The translations under genes were made by a program, and so were the position numbers. From contig NZ_JBFXIO010000168.1 of the NCBI RefSeq assembly GCF_050175855.1, positions 1-10,417 of the forward strand: a DNA stretch of 10,417 nucleotides. Direction: 5' to 3'. This document shows, one piece after another, positions 1-7,173 of the stretch. This DNA comes from Piscinibacter sp050175855. GTDB lineage: Bacteria; Pseudomonadota; Gammaproteobacteria; Burkholderiales; Burkholderiaceae_C. Under the pieces are notes generated by a model. The model was not told the origin of the DNA. It saw nothing but the letters and a program-made list of their open reading frames with translations, and did not search any database. Position 1 is the first letter of the stretch, and every line of letters begins with the position of its first letter.

Positions 1-1
1 C

Positions 2-3000
2 GATCTCGTGAACGTGCAGTCGTTCTCGTACTTCGTGCCCGTCGCGGTGCGCTACGTGAGCGCGGTCCAGGCCCTGCCCGCGCTGGCCTTGCAGTCCTCA
101 ACCTACACCTGCAACGGCGGTCCGTGCCTGCAGATCCTGCCGGACAGCGCCGACATGCAGCTCACCGTGAGCAGCAACCGGGGCGAGGTGCCGCAGGGCT
201 GCACCAATCCGCAGTTGCGCCTCGGCTCGTCGGGCGGTGTCGTCGTCGGCGCCACCACGCCCCTGGCCTTCGTGCCCAACCGCACGGTCGCCAGCTACAG
301 CTTTCAGCTCAGCGTGGCCACGAGCTCGCCGACCAGCCTGATCTTCACGCGCGCCGCCACGAGCGGCGAGGTGTCGGTGCAGTTGCTCTGCAGTCCGGGC
401 ACGGCCACCGAGTCGCGCATCACCATGTCCAGCGTGCCGGTGCGTTTCCCGGGCAAGCAGCCGTCGGCCACCGGTGCTTCCGTGGAAGCCGCTCCGGCCT
501 TCGGCATGTCGACCGAGTCGCTCAGCTGCAACGGCGGACCCTGCACGGACCTGATCGGCCCGCAGGACGTGAGGCTGACGGTGGCGGTGGCGCCCGGCTC
601 GATCCTGCCGGCCGGCTGCACCGCGCCGCTGACGCTCGGACTCAAGACGTCTGCCAGCCAACCCCTGCTGGCCGAGACCGACGAAGTGCCCACGGCAGGC
701 AGCCCGCTGTCGACAGGGGGCGGCAGCTTCGCGTTCAACAACCGCAGCGCCAACACCTACGGCTACTTCCGCGTCAATCCGCCGGTGCCCGCGAAGGCGT
801 TGCCGCTGTTCTATGGCGGCAAGTGCGGCAACGGCCAGTTGTTCAACGGCGGCCATGTGATGCTGAACTTCGTCGCAGCGCAACAGGCGACGGCCCCCGC
901 CTTCACCACCCAACCCGTCTCGATGATGGTGCGCGAGGGCCAGACGGCCAGCTTCACCGCCGTGGTCAGCGGCTTCGGCACACCGGCACTGCAGTGGTAC
1001 TCGCGGCTCGACGCGGGCCAGGCCTGGGTGCCTGTGAGCGGTGCCACGAACGCCACGCTCACGACGGCGCCCACCACGCTGGCCGACAACGGGCGCCAGT
1101 ACAGATTGACCGCCAGCAACACGGCCGGCAGCGTCGACAGCGTGGTGGTCACGCTGGCGGTTTCGCTCAACGAGCTCGGCCCCGTCATCGCCACGCAGCC
1201 GACCACCTTGCACGTGATCGACGGCAGCGATGCCGTCTTCGCGGTGGTAGCCACGGGCACCGGGTCCATGAATTACCAGTGGTATCACGCGGGTACGGCC
1301 ATCACCGGAGCCAACGGGTCGATCCTGCGACTGGCGGCGGTCGGGAACGCCCAGGCCGGTGCCTACACGGTGCGGATCAGCAATGCCGCCGGCAGCGCCA
1401 CCAGTCAGGCCGCGCAGCTGGTGGTGTCGGCCACGACGCCGACCTTCACCGCCCCGAGCATCGTCACGCAGCCTGCCGCGGTGTCCGTGAACGAAGGCAA
1501 CACCGCGACCTTCGCCGTGGGCGTGGGAGGCACGGCGCCGTTCAGCTACCAGTGGCTCAAGGAAGGCCAGCCGATCGAAGGCGCCACTGCGGCCTACTAC
1601 AGCCTCGCCTCGACCACCAGCGGCGCGGCCGGCAGCTACTCGGTGCGTGTGAGCAATGGTGCCGGCAGCGTGACCAGCGCGACCGCGACGCTGAGTGTCG
1701 ATCCGAACGCCGTGCCCACGCCGGTGGTCATCACGACCCAGCCCTCCGCGCAGGTGCAGTTGCCAGGCGGCAGCGCCACCTTCGCAGTGGCCGCAAGCGG
1801 CAGCGGCCCGATCGCCTACCAGTGGCTGAAGAACGGCGTGCCGATCGCGGGCGCCGGCAATGCGGTGCTGGTGCTTTCGGGCGTGACCGGCAGCGATGCC
1901 GGCAGCTACGCCGTCACCGTGAGCAACTCGCTGGGCAGTCTCACCAGCAACGGCGCAGCGCTCACCGTCGTGGGCGCGCCCGCCATCACGACGCAGCCCG
2001 CGGGGCAAAGCGTCGTGGAAGGCAGCGCGGCCAGCTTCAGTGTCGCGGCGGCCGGCAGCGCCCTCGGCTACCAGTGGACACGCGACGGCGTGGCCATCCC
2101 CGGCGCCACCGCGGCCAGCTACACCACGCCGGCGCTCGGCCTGGTCGACAGCGGCTCGAACTACGGCGTGGTGGTCTACAACGGCGCCGGCGTGGTGGTG
2201 AGCAGCCCGGCGCTGCTGCTGGTGAGCGCAGCGCCGTCGGCCACACCGGCCCAGGCGCGTGGCAAGCTCGCCGCGGCCTACCTGCACACCTGCGCCATCA
2301 CCGCCGCCAATGCCGTGGCGTGCTGGGGCCACAACTCCTCGGGCCAGATCGGCACCGGCAGCGTGCAGGCTCGCAGCACGCCCTACGTGTGGTCACTGCC
2401 CGAGGCCGCCGTGTCGGTGTCGGCCGGTGCGAACGCCAGTTGCGCCGTGAGCGCCAGCGGCAATGTCTGGTGCAGCGGCTCGCCGCTGAACACACTCGTG
2501 CCCACGCAGCTCGCGGGCTGGACGGGGGTGCGGCAGGTGGCGGTCGGCCAGATGCACACCTGCCTGCTGGCCGGCGATGCCACCGTTTGGTGCTGGGGTG
2601 CCAACGGCAGCGGTCAGCTCGGCAACGGGGGCACTTCGCCCAGCGCCACGCCGGTGCAGGTGCAGGCCGAGGGCGGCGCGGCGCTGACTGGCGTGCGGGC
2701 CTTGCAGGCCGGCCTCACCCACACCTGCGCCGCGCTCGACGACTACAGCACACGCTGCTGGGGCACCAACAGCTCGGCGCAATCGGGCGCGGCAGCCGGC
2801 GTGGCGACCACGCAGGCGACGAACGTGGCCGGCGCCATCTATGCCGACCAGCTCGCCCTCGGCGGGCGCTTCAGCTGCGCCTACATCGGTGAAGGCGGTC
2901 AGGTGAGGTGCTGGGGGCTGGCGCTGGACGGCAGTGGCAACACCAGCCCGGTGGCCACCTCGGTGTTCGACCTGAACCCGGCGGCCGTGGGTGCCGGCGA

Positions 3001-3286
3001 GGCCATGGCCTGCGCGATCACGAACGCGGGTGCCGTGTACTGCTGGGGCACCGGGATGATGGGCAACGGGAACGTCAACCAGAACCAGTGGACGCCGACC
3101 GCGGTGAGCGGACTCACCGGCGCGCTGGCGATGGCCGGCGGCCAGGGCCACAGCTGCGTGCTGCGCAATGGCGGCTCGCTGCAATGCTGGGGCAGCAGTT
3201 CCGACTACCAGCTCGGACTGGGCGACAGCGTGCCGCGCACCACGCCCGCCGAGGTGAGTGTCTCCGGCGGTTTCTGGAAGCCGTGA
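2..3286 (+). CDS. Large modular exported protein with CNGGPC modules, Ig-like domains and RCC1 repeats (5' end missing)
   Basis: The frame is open from the left edge to a TGA at 3284, giving 1094 visible residues. A GTG at 8 is in frame but has no signal peptide behind it, so the true start is probably upstream. Module order: two related modules with a CNGGPC motif (about 83-890), five Ig-like domains (about 893-2250), and seven RCC1-type repeats (about 2261-3270), ending in a short tail of about 10 residues. The Ig block contains no cysteine, whereas the flanking blocks are rich in paired cysteines, which fits export to an oxidising compartment. Ig-like and RCC1-like domains both commonly mediate binding, so a surface or secreted adhesion or ligand-binding role is inferred. 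No catalytic motif or C-terminal anchor is visible. The stop lies 34 bases before the next gene, suggesting one operon. The module calls are secure; the function is unknown. Confidence 0.9.
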   Translation, partial: DLVNVQSFSYFVPVAVRYVSAVQALPALALQSSTYTCNGGPCLQILPDSADMQLTVSSNRGEVPQGCTNPQLRLGSSGGVVVGATTPLAFVPNRTVASYSFQLSVATSSPTSLIFTRAATSGEVSVQLLCSPGTATESRITMSSVPVRFPGKQPSATGASVEAAPAFGMSTESLSCNGGPCTDLIGPQDVRLTVAVAPGSILPAGCTAPLTLGLKTSASQPLLAETDEVPTAGSPLSTGGGSFAFNNRSANTYGYFRVNPPVPAKALPLFYGGKCGNGQLFNGGHVMLNFVAAQQATAPAFTTQPVSMMVREGQTASFTAVVSGFGTPALQWYSRLDAGQAWVPVSGATNATLTTAPTTLADNGRQYRLTASNTAGSVDSVVVTLAVSLNELGPVIATQPTTLHVIDGSDAVFAVVATGTGSMNYQWYHAGTAITGANGSILRLAAVGNAQAGAYTVRISNAAGSATSQAAQLVVSATTPTFTAPSIVTQPAAVSVNEGNTATFAVGVGGTAPFSYQWLKEGQPIEGATAAYYSLASTTSGAAGSYSVRVSNGAGSVTSATATLSVDPNAVPTPVVITTQPSAQVQLPGGSATFAVAASGSGPIAYQWLKNGVPIAGAGNAVLVLSGVTGSDAGSYAVTVSNSLGSLTSNGAALTVVGAPAITTQPAGQSVVEGSAASFSVAAAGSALGYQWTRDGVAIPGATAASYTTPALGLVDSGSNYGVVVYNGAGVVVSSPALLLVSAAPSATPAQARGKLAAAYLHTCAITAANAVACWGHNSSGQIGTGSVQARSTPYVWSLPEAAVSVSAGANASCAVSASGNVWCSGSPLNTLVPTQLAGWTGVRQVAVGQMHTCLLAGDATVWCWGANGSGQLGNGGTSPSATPVQVQAEGGAALTGVRALQAGLTHTCAALDDYSTRCWGTNSSAQSGAAAGVATTQATNVAGAIYADQLALGGRFSCAYIGEGGQVRCWGLALDGSGNTSPVATSVFDLNPAAVGAGEAMACAITNAGAVYCWGTGMMGNGNVNQNQWTPTAVSGLTGALAMAGGQGHSCVLRNGGSLQCWGSSSDYQLGLGDSVPRTTPAEVSVSGGFWKP
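83..892 (+). repeat. Tandem pair of four-cysteine CNGGPC modules within the first protein
   Basis: Two protein-level repeats are visible. CNGGPC is encoded at 110-127 and again at 527-544, exactly 417 bases (139 codons) apart. In both copies 24 residues separate the second Cys from the third, which is preceded by Gly (codons at 200 and 617). A fourth Cys follows after a further 63 residues (codon at 389) or 69 residues (codon at 824). Between the second and third Cys both copies carry a hydrophobic strand ending in LTV. I do not recognise this as a named domain. The residues before the first motif (VPVAVRYVSAV, about 35-70) resemble the final strand of each copy, so another copy probably lies upstream. 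Two disulfides per module is an inference. Confidence 0.75.
893..2251 (+). repeat. Array of five Ig-like domains within the first protein
   Basis: Five consecutive modules share the pattern QP near the start, V-x-E/D/P-G, F-x-V, (Y/L)QW, then a D/A-x-G-x-Y strand and (S/Y)N-x-x-G-S near the end. This is the I-set/Ig-like pattern common in bacterial surface proteins. The QW landmark codons begin at 992, 1277, 1550, 1820 and 2072, giving a period of about 84 to 95 residues. The usual B- and F-strand cysteines are absent throughout, so these domains would fold without disulfides. Domains 2 to 4 are most alike; domain 1 has a longer insert after its QW, and domain 5 has a diverged end with YNGAG. 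Recent duplication is not evident at the DNA level beyond short stretches. Confidence 0.88.
2261..3271 (+). repeat. Seven RCC1-type repeats, probable seven-bladed beta-propeller
   Basis: Seven repeats follow the pattern A-x-G-x-x-H-(T/S)-C, about ten residues, then (V/R/Q)-x-C-W-G and a Gly/Asn/Ser-rich loop ending in T-P-x-x-V. The first repeat has its Cys codons at 2291 and 2321; the last CWG starts at 3185. Seven is the count expected for a closed RCC1 propeller. Each blade carries a Cys pair, as is common in secreted bacterial RCC1-like proteins and unlike eukaryotic RCC1. Blade 2 (about 2405-2515) is degenerate: CWG is replaced by CSG and the loop is shortened. Blade 3 (NGSGQLGNG) is closest to the consensus. 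The role is probably ligand or partner binding; there is no reason to infer nucleotide exchange activity. Confidence 0.87.
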
Positions 3287-3305
3287 TGGGCTCAGCCGCA
3301 CCGAA

Positions 3306-3313
3306 GAGGGAGA
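3306..3313 (+). promoter_or_regulatory. Ribosome binding site supporting the ATG at 3321
   Basis: GAGGGAGA ends 7 bases before the ATG at 3321, a good Shine-Dalgarno match at usual spacing. It supports that start over the more upstream in-frame ATG at 3258, which lies inside the preceding gene. A second, weaker site, GAGG at 3363-3366, precedes an in-frame GTG at 3372 that would give a shorter and more typical signal peptide. Confidence 0.6.
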
Positions 3314-3320
3314 TTGCGCG

Positions 3321-4415
3321 ATGAAGACCGGTTTCGTCCCGTCGCGCCGGCTGCGCGGGTGTGAGGCGGAAGTGAAGCGGAACGCCGGCACGAGCATCTT
3401 GCTCAGCGCTCTGCTCGGGTGCGCGTCGCCCGCGGCCACGGCGTCGCAGTGGAGCCTGTGGCAGTTCGTGCCTCCGCCCGGCGAACCGATCGAGCGCCCG
3501 GAAGTGCGAGCCTGGCAGCGGGTGGAGGGCCGCTCGTTCTGCCAGTTCGCGCTCTATGCGCCGATGGCCTCGAGCGGCGACGTGCAGGATGATTTCGCGG
3601 CAGAGTGGGGGCAGCTCGCCCGGGCACGCGGCGTCGCGTCGCCGGCCCCGGCACCGCTGGTCGCCGCAGCGGCCAACGGCTGGACGCGCAGCGAGGCGAC
3701 CGGCGAGGAGCGCGGCGCTGCGGCCGGCCGGTACACGGTGCGCCAGCTGAGCTTCAGCGGGCACGGCCAGCGCATGAGCGCCGTGGTGACCGGCAACGAT
3801 GCAGCGCTGTGCGCGACATCGGGCGAGGCCTTTCTCGCCAGCCTGCTGCCCTTGCCGCCGCGGGCGGCGGCTGCGCCGGTGACTACGCCGGTGCCCGCCG
3901 CGGCCGGGCCCGAAGTGGCCCCGTCGATCACCGCCCAGACCTGGATGAAGACCGCGGCCAGCTACTCGCACTGGGGCAGCAACTTCTCGCTCGGCGAACT
4001 GGCCAAGCTGTCCCGCGGCCAGGGCTATGCGCGGCGCAGCTGGCAGTTCGGCACCGACGGGCGCTACCGCTTCCGCGTCGAGGTCTGGTCGATGACCTAC
4101 AAGCCGAACGAAGTGTCGGGCATCGAGGACACGGGCCGCTGGCGAATGGAAGGCGACCGCGTGATCGTCGAGCCCGAAAGTGCCGTGGCGTACGTCGAGG
4201 ACAAGCAGACGCGCCGGCGACTGCACGAGCAGCCGGCGAAGACGGCGCCCACGGTGTATCGGGGTCGCATGCAGTGGCTGTCGGGCATGGGCGCGTGGTA
4301 CCTGGTGCTCGCGCCGCAGGATGGCCGGCCGACGCTGCGTGAGGGCGATTTCGACAACCAGCCGGGGTTCCCGAACGCCTACTTCTACGGCCCGCCGCCA
4401 AGAGTTGGAGGGTGA
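3321..4415 (+). CDS. Exported two-domain protein of unknown function, probable lipoprotein
   Basis: The product is 364 residues from the ATG at 3321. Residues 25-34 form a hydrophobic stretch ending LLGC, a plausible lipobox with Cys34; signal peptidase I cleavage after the Ala-rich segment near residue 41 is an alternative. The 33 residues before the Cys are long for a lipoprotein signal and include acidic residues 15 and 17. Starting at GTG 3372 would give a compact MKRNAGTS-type signal, so the start is uncertain. Residues about 44-180 form one domain with a SGD motif (85-87), a following DDF..EW segment, and Cys74 and Cys164, a likely disulfide. A Pro/Ala-rich linker spans about 181-205. 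The second domain (about 208-364) is Trp/Tyr-rich with a F-x-x-DGRYRF strand and G-R-W, giving a beta-barrel or lipocalin-like impression only. I recall similar uncharacterised proteins in Proteobacteria and Myxococcota but cannot name a family. The stop lies 4 bases before the next gene, suggesting translational coupling. Confidence 0.85.
   Translation: MKTGFVPSRRLRGCEAEVKRNAGTSILLSALLGCASPAATASQWSLWQFVPPPGEPIERPEVRAWQRVEGRSFCQFALYAPMASSGDVQDDFAAEWGQLARARGVASPAPAPLVAAAANGWTRSEATGEERGAAAGRYTVRQLSFSGHGQRMSAVVTGNDAALCATSGEAFLASLLPLPPRAAAAPVTTPVPAAAGPEVAPSITAQTWMKTAASYSHWGSNFSLGELAKLSRGQGYARRSWQFGTDGRYRFRVEVWSMTYKPNEVSGIEDTGRWRMEGDRVIVEPESAVAYVEDKQTRRRLHEQPAKTAPTVYRGRMQWLSGMGAWYLVLAPQDGRPTLREGDFDNQPGFPNAYFYGPPPRVGG
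4407..4412 (+). promoter_or_regulatory. Ribosome binding site overlapping the end of the preceding gene
   Basis: GGAGGG lies 7 bases before the ATG at 4420 and directly abuts the TGA at 4413 of the upstream gene. It fixes the start of the lipoprotein gene and suggests that ribosomes finishing the upstream gene can reinitiate. Confidence 0.7.
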
Positions 4416-4419
4416 GGGC

Positions 4420-6168
4420 ATGACAACACCACAGAGCATCCTGAACCGCGCCCGGCCTGTGGCATTGGCCGTGCTGGGCGCCGGCCTGCTGGCGGCCTGC
4501 GGGCGCCCAGCCGATGACACGCCGCGCGGCGCGCCCGGAGGGGCCGAACTGCGCGCTCGACTGCAGGTGCAGGCCCGCGCCGCCCTGGCCGGCCTGCGCG
4601 TCGATGCGGCAGCGCCGATGCCGGCGCTGAACGCGCCGGTGTGGCAGGCACTGGCGGGCGATCTACCAGTTGCCGCTGCGCAGCATGCACGCCTCGAGGC
4701 GGCCGAGCAGCGCGCGCTGACTACGGTCGTGCGGGAGTTCAACGAGCGGCTCGATGCGCGGTTGTCGCAGCGGCGTGCCGGCATCGCGCCAGCAGTGCCC
4801 GCGCTCACCGCAGCGCCGCAGGTGCGAGCGAGCAGCGCCTGGCAGCGCGCCGGCGAGCGCCTGACGGATTGGCTGCCGCAGGCGCATGCGCAGGGGCTCG
4901 ATGCCGACGGCGTTACCGGTGTGATCATCGCCAACTCGACGATCGGCCTGCTCGGCGGCGTCGGTGACCTGGGCAAGGTGGCGCCCGGCACCGACCTCAG
5001 CGGCCTGAACAGCGAGCTCAAGGGGCGGGACGGCGAGACGGCCACGGTGCGCGTCACGGCCGACACGGAAGGCACACCGACGGTGGAGCTCGCCTCCTCC
5101 GTGACCATTCCGTTGCTGCTCACGGCCGACTCGAAGGTCTCGCTCACCACCACCGGTCTGTGCCCCGATGCCGCCGGCAAGCTCGGCTTCACCCTGCGCC
5201 TGTCGCAGGGCGGCCGTGCCGGCAGCGGCCGCAACGTCGCCTACGACCGAGAGATCGAATTGAAGGTCAGCGCCACGGTGGGCGAGGATGCGGAGATCGC
5301 CGAGGCCGACATGCACACGCGCCAGGGCGAACGATCGACGGCAGGGGGCCGCCAGGTCTACGTCGAGACGGCCACCGACTGGCACGTCAGCGGGCCGGGT
5401 GTCGGGCAGCCTGAACTCCGCGGCCACCGCCTCGTGCGGGCCTCCTCGCAGGCCGACGCGTCCGACGACGAGATGGCCTCGAATGGCGTGCAGCGCGCTC
5501 TGATCACAGCCACGGCGGCCTTGCAGGCGGCGGCCTCGCGCTGGCAGTCAGGAGCCTGCATCCGCATCGACGCGAAGTCGCCCGGCGGCGTGCGGCCCAA
5601 GGCCAGCAGCGCGATCCCCGTGCGCGTGGTGCATCGGCTGGAAGGCGGCGAGGTGGCAGCGCGCGTGAAGTCCGCGCTCAGCGGCGGCGCCTCGGTCGCA
5701 CCGGAACTGCTCGCCCCTGCGCCCGGGACGATCACGCACATCGCGCCCGACGCGAGGCGTGCCGACATGCAAATCCGGCTCACCGCCACCTCGCGCCGCG
5801 GCAAGGCCGAGGAAGTGCTCAGGCTCTCGATCAACGAGGAGCAGTACAGCATCGACGGCGGCGCCGACGAGTTCCACGGCACCGGCTTGGTGTGCGACCT
5901 CGCGCGGCCCTTCACGGTCGAGGGCGGCGGCGTGGTGGTGAGCTTCACGCCCAGCTCCGTCCAGGGCGGCAGCTACACCTACAAGGGCTCGATGGGCGGC
6001 TTCGCGGTGTGGGGCGAAGGCAGCTACACCGTCCGCTTCGACGGCGAGGTGGCCACGGCCATCGTTGCCACCGGGCCGGGCAACGTGAAGACGCCGCGCG
6101 GCGTGGTGTCGAACACCGGCACCGAGACCTACACGCTCGCGCCGACCCGCAACGGCTACTGCAACTGA
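4420..6168 (+). CDS. Lipoprotein of unknown function with helical N-terminal and beta-rich C-terminal parts
   Basis: The product is 582 residues. Residues 1-27 are a textbook lipoprotein signal: Arg10 and Arg12, a hydrophobic core, and lipobox LAAC with Cys27. Residue 28 is Gly, not Asp, so outer-membrane sorting is expected if the usual rule holds. Residues about 40-150 are rich in Ala, Leu, Arg and Glu and look helical, with possible coiled-coil segments. A Gly-rich hydrophobic stretch (IIANSTIGLLGGVG, about 169-182) follows; it could be a buried or membrane-contacting helix. From about 200 onward the sequence alternates like beta strands. Four further cysteines at 248, 380, 492 and 581 allow two disulfides. 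The last 90 residues are Gly/Tyr/Thr-rich (SYTYKGSMGG, then GEGSYTVRF) and end in YCN. No enzyme motif is recognised. It is placed between two other exported proteins, 4 bases after one and 21 before the next, so a shared envelope complex is a reasonable inference. Confidence 0.9.
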   Translation: MTTPQSILNRARPVALAVLGAGLLAACGRPADDTPRGAPGGAELRARLQVQARAALAGLRVDAAAPMPALNAPVWQALAGDLPVAAAQHARLEAAEQRALTTVVREFNERLDARLSQRRAGIAPAVPALTAAPQVRASSAWQRAGERLTDWLPQAHAQGLDADGVTGVIIANSTIGLLGGVGDLGKVAPGTDLSGLNSELKGRDGETATVRVTADTEGTPTVELASSVTIPLLLTADSKVSLTTTGLCPDAAGKLGFTLRLSQGGRAGSGRNVAYDREIELKVSATVGEDAEIAEADMHTRQGERSTAGGRQVYVETATDWHVSGPGVGQPELRGHRLVRASSQADASDDEMASNGVQRALITATAALQAAASRWQSGACIRIDAKSPGGVRPKASSAIPVRVVHRLEGGEVAARVKSALSGGASVAPELLAPAPGTITHIAPDARRADMQIRLTATSRRGKAEEVLRLSINEEQYSIDGGADEFHGTGLVCDLARPFTVEGGGVVVSFTPSSVQGGSYTYKGSMGGFAVWGEGSYTVRFDGEVATAIVATGPGNVKTPRGVVSNTGTETYTLAPTRNGYCN

Positions 6169-6178
6169 CCCACGCACC

Positions 6179-6186
6179 GAGGAGAG
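6179..6186 (+). promoter_or_regulatory. Ribosome binding site for the small exported protein
   Basis: GAGGAGAG lies 3 bases upstream of the ATG at 6190; its GAGG core ends 7 bases before it. It sits in the 21-base gap after the lipoprotein stop and fixes the start that places a Sec signal at the N-terminus. Confidence 0.65.
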
Positions 6187-6189
6187 ACC

Positions 6190-7143
6190 ATGACTCTGCA
6201 TCGAATCGTCTGGATCGCCGCCGCGCTGCTGCCGGCCGTCGCCAGCGCCGCCGATTTCGCCGCCAAGGGCGCCAAGGGCGTGCTCAGCGTCGAGTACCTC
6301 TACACCTCCAGCGGCAAGAAGGCCGACAAGCACGACTCGCATGAGTGGCGCATCAGGCACAGCGTGTCGATGAGTTCCGAGCTGGCCGCGGACGCGCCGG
6401 CCTCGCAGGCGCGGCTGCAGGCGCCGGATGCGCAGCAGATGGCCAAGGTCGACCAGCAGCGCGCCCAGGCCGAGAAGATGAGCAGTCAGATGGCACCGAC
6501 GGTGGCCGGCGTCGAGGCCCTGCTGGCCAGGTGCGGCGAGGACGAGGCCTGCATCGAACGAGAGGCCGTCAGGATGGGCAACGCGATGGCCGGCCAGCAG
6601 CCGACCCGCGAGCTGCTGAAGACCGGCGCCGAGACCAGTGCGGTAATGCAGCCCGGCGCCTTGCGCTACCAGGCCTGGCAGAGCATTTCGCTGAGCGGCA
6701 GCTACCAGATCGACGAGCAGCAGAAGTTCGTCACCGCCGATCCTCTGTGCATGGAGCGTCCCGGCGCCCGCTGCCATCGCGAGGTGCGCCGCAGCGGCGC
6801 CGGTGCAGTGCCGCCGCCGGCCGGCACGCGCGATCAGGCAGCAGCCGGCTTCGCCGCCGTCGAGTCCGACAGCGTGGGCAAGACGCTCTTCGTGCGCCTG
6901 CCGGCGCCGCTGAACGTCCTGCCCTGCACGGAGGTGATCACCACGGACATGCCCGGCGCCAGCGAGTCGGGCAGGCCGGGCGCCTGCCAGCAGCTCTTCC
7001 AGGTTGCAGGCAAGGCGAGTCCGTTCACCGTGGCACTGCGTCCGGGTTCGCGCCAGCAGTCCGGCGAGCGCACGCTGACGATCGGGGGCGGCGGGCCGGA
7101 AGGGGGGCAGCTCGTCGTGCGCTGGCGCTTCGTGCCGCGCTGA
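6190..7143 (+). CDS. Secreted or periplasmic protein of unknown function with six cysteines
   Basis: The product is 317 residues. Residues 1-20 form a Sec signal peptide (Arg5, hydrophobic 6-17, AxA-type site ASA before AD), with no lipobox, so the mature protein should be soluble in the periplasm or secreted. A charged segment (about 22-55) with alternating hydrophobic residues precedes a Gln/Ala/Met-rich helical region (about 60-145). Cys115 and Cys121 flank a short acidic loop (GEDEA). Two more Cys (187, 195) bracket MERPGAR, and the last pair is 246 and 266. The even number and spacing suggest three disulfides. The region after about residue 155 alternates like beta strands and ends with VVRWRFVPR. 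No family is recognised. It follows the lipoprotein gene after 21 bases and is probably co-transcribed and perhaps a partner of it. Confidence 0.88.
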   Translation: MTLHRIVWIAAALLPAVASAADFAAKGAKGVLSVEYLYTSSGKKADKHDSHEWRIRHSVSMSSELAADAPASQARLQAPDAQQMAKVDQQRAQAEKMSSQMAPTVAGVEALLARCGEDEACIEREAVRMGNAMAGQQPTRELLKTGAETSAVMQPGALRYQAWQSISLSGSYQIDEQQKFVTADPLCMERPGARCHREVRRSGAGAVPPPAGTRDQAAAGFAAVESDSVGKTLFVRLPAPLNVLPCTEVITTDMPGASESGRPGACQQLFQVAGKASPFTVALRPGSRQQSGERTLTIGGGGPEGGQLVVRWRFVPR

Positions 7144-7167
7144 CGGGCCCGGGACGGCGGGAATAAT
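7140..7167 (+). promoter_or_regulatory. Candidate promoter giving a leaderless transcript of the regulator gene
   Basis: CTGACG (7140-7145, 4 of 6 matches to TTGACA) and AATAAT (7162-7167, 5 of 6 to TATAAT) are separated by 16 bases. AATAAT stands out because its surroundings are almost entirely G and C. Transcription usually begins about 7 bases after the -10, which would fall at the ATG at 7174. The gap shows only a weak purine run (GCGGGA, 7157-7162) as a ribosome site, placed too far away. The -35 overlaps the stop of the preceding gene. The hexamer matches are seen; promoter function is inference. Confidence 0.3.
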
Positions 7168-7173
7168 CGGCGC

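Noticed and set aside
8..10. GTG as the start of the first gene
   Set aside because: The frame is open to the window edge, no ribosome site can be assessed, and the residues after it look like the end strand of another module rather than a signal peptide.
98..2332. A 744-codon open frame on the minus strand opposite the Ig-like array
   Set aside because: The + strand frame shows unmistakable Ig and RCC1 repeats; the minus frame is an Arg/His/Gly/Ala-rich shadow.
124..2892. A 922-codon + strand frame overlapping the first gene
   Set aside because: It is a shifted frame of the repeat protein, rich in Arg, Gln and His without domain features.
3342..3359. Twin-arginine (Tat) signal, from the SRRLRG segment of the second gene
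   Set aside because: It lacks the usual residues after the arginine pair, and the hydrophobic segment lies far downstream behind acidic residues.
3114..5234. A 706-codon minus-strand open frame
   Set aside because: It spans opposite parts of three supported + strand genes and shows no ribosome site or recognisable domain.
7144..7153. CGGGCCCG palindrome as a terminator between the periplasmic protein and the regulator
   Set aside because: It is an eight-base palindrome without a loop and is not followed by a T-run.
7141..7173. Stop-codon readthrough fusing the periplasmic protein to the regulator, which are in the same frame with only one TGA between them
   Set aside because: Same-frame adjacency is expected by chance one time in three, and a fusion of a secreted protein to a cytoplasmic regulator makes no functional sense.
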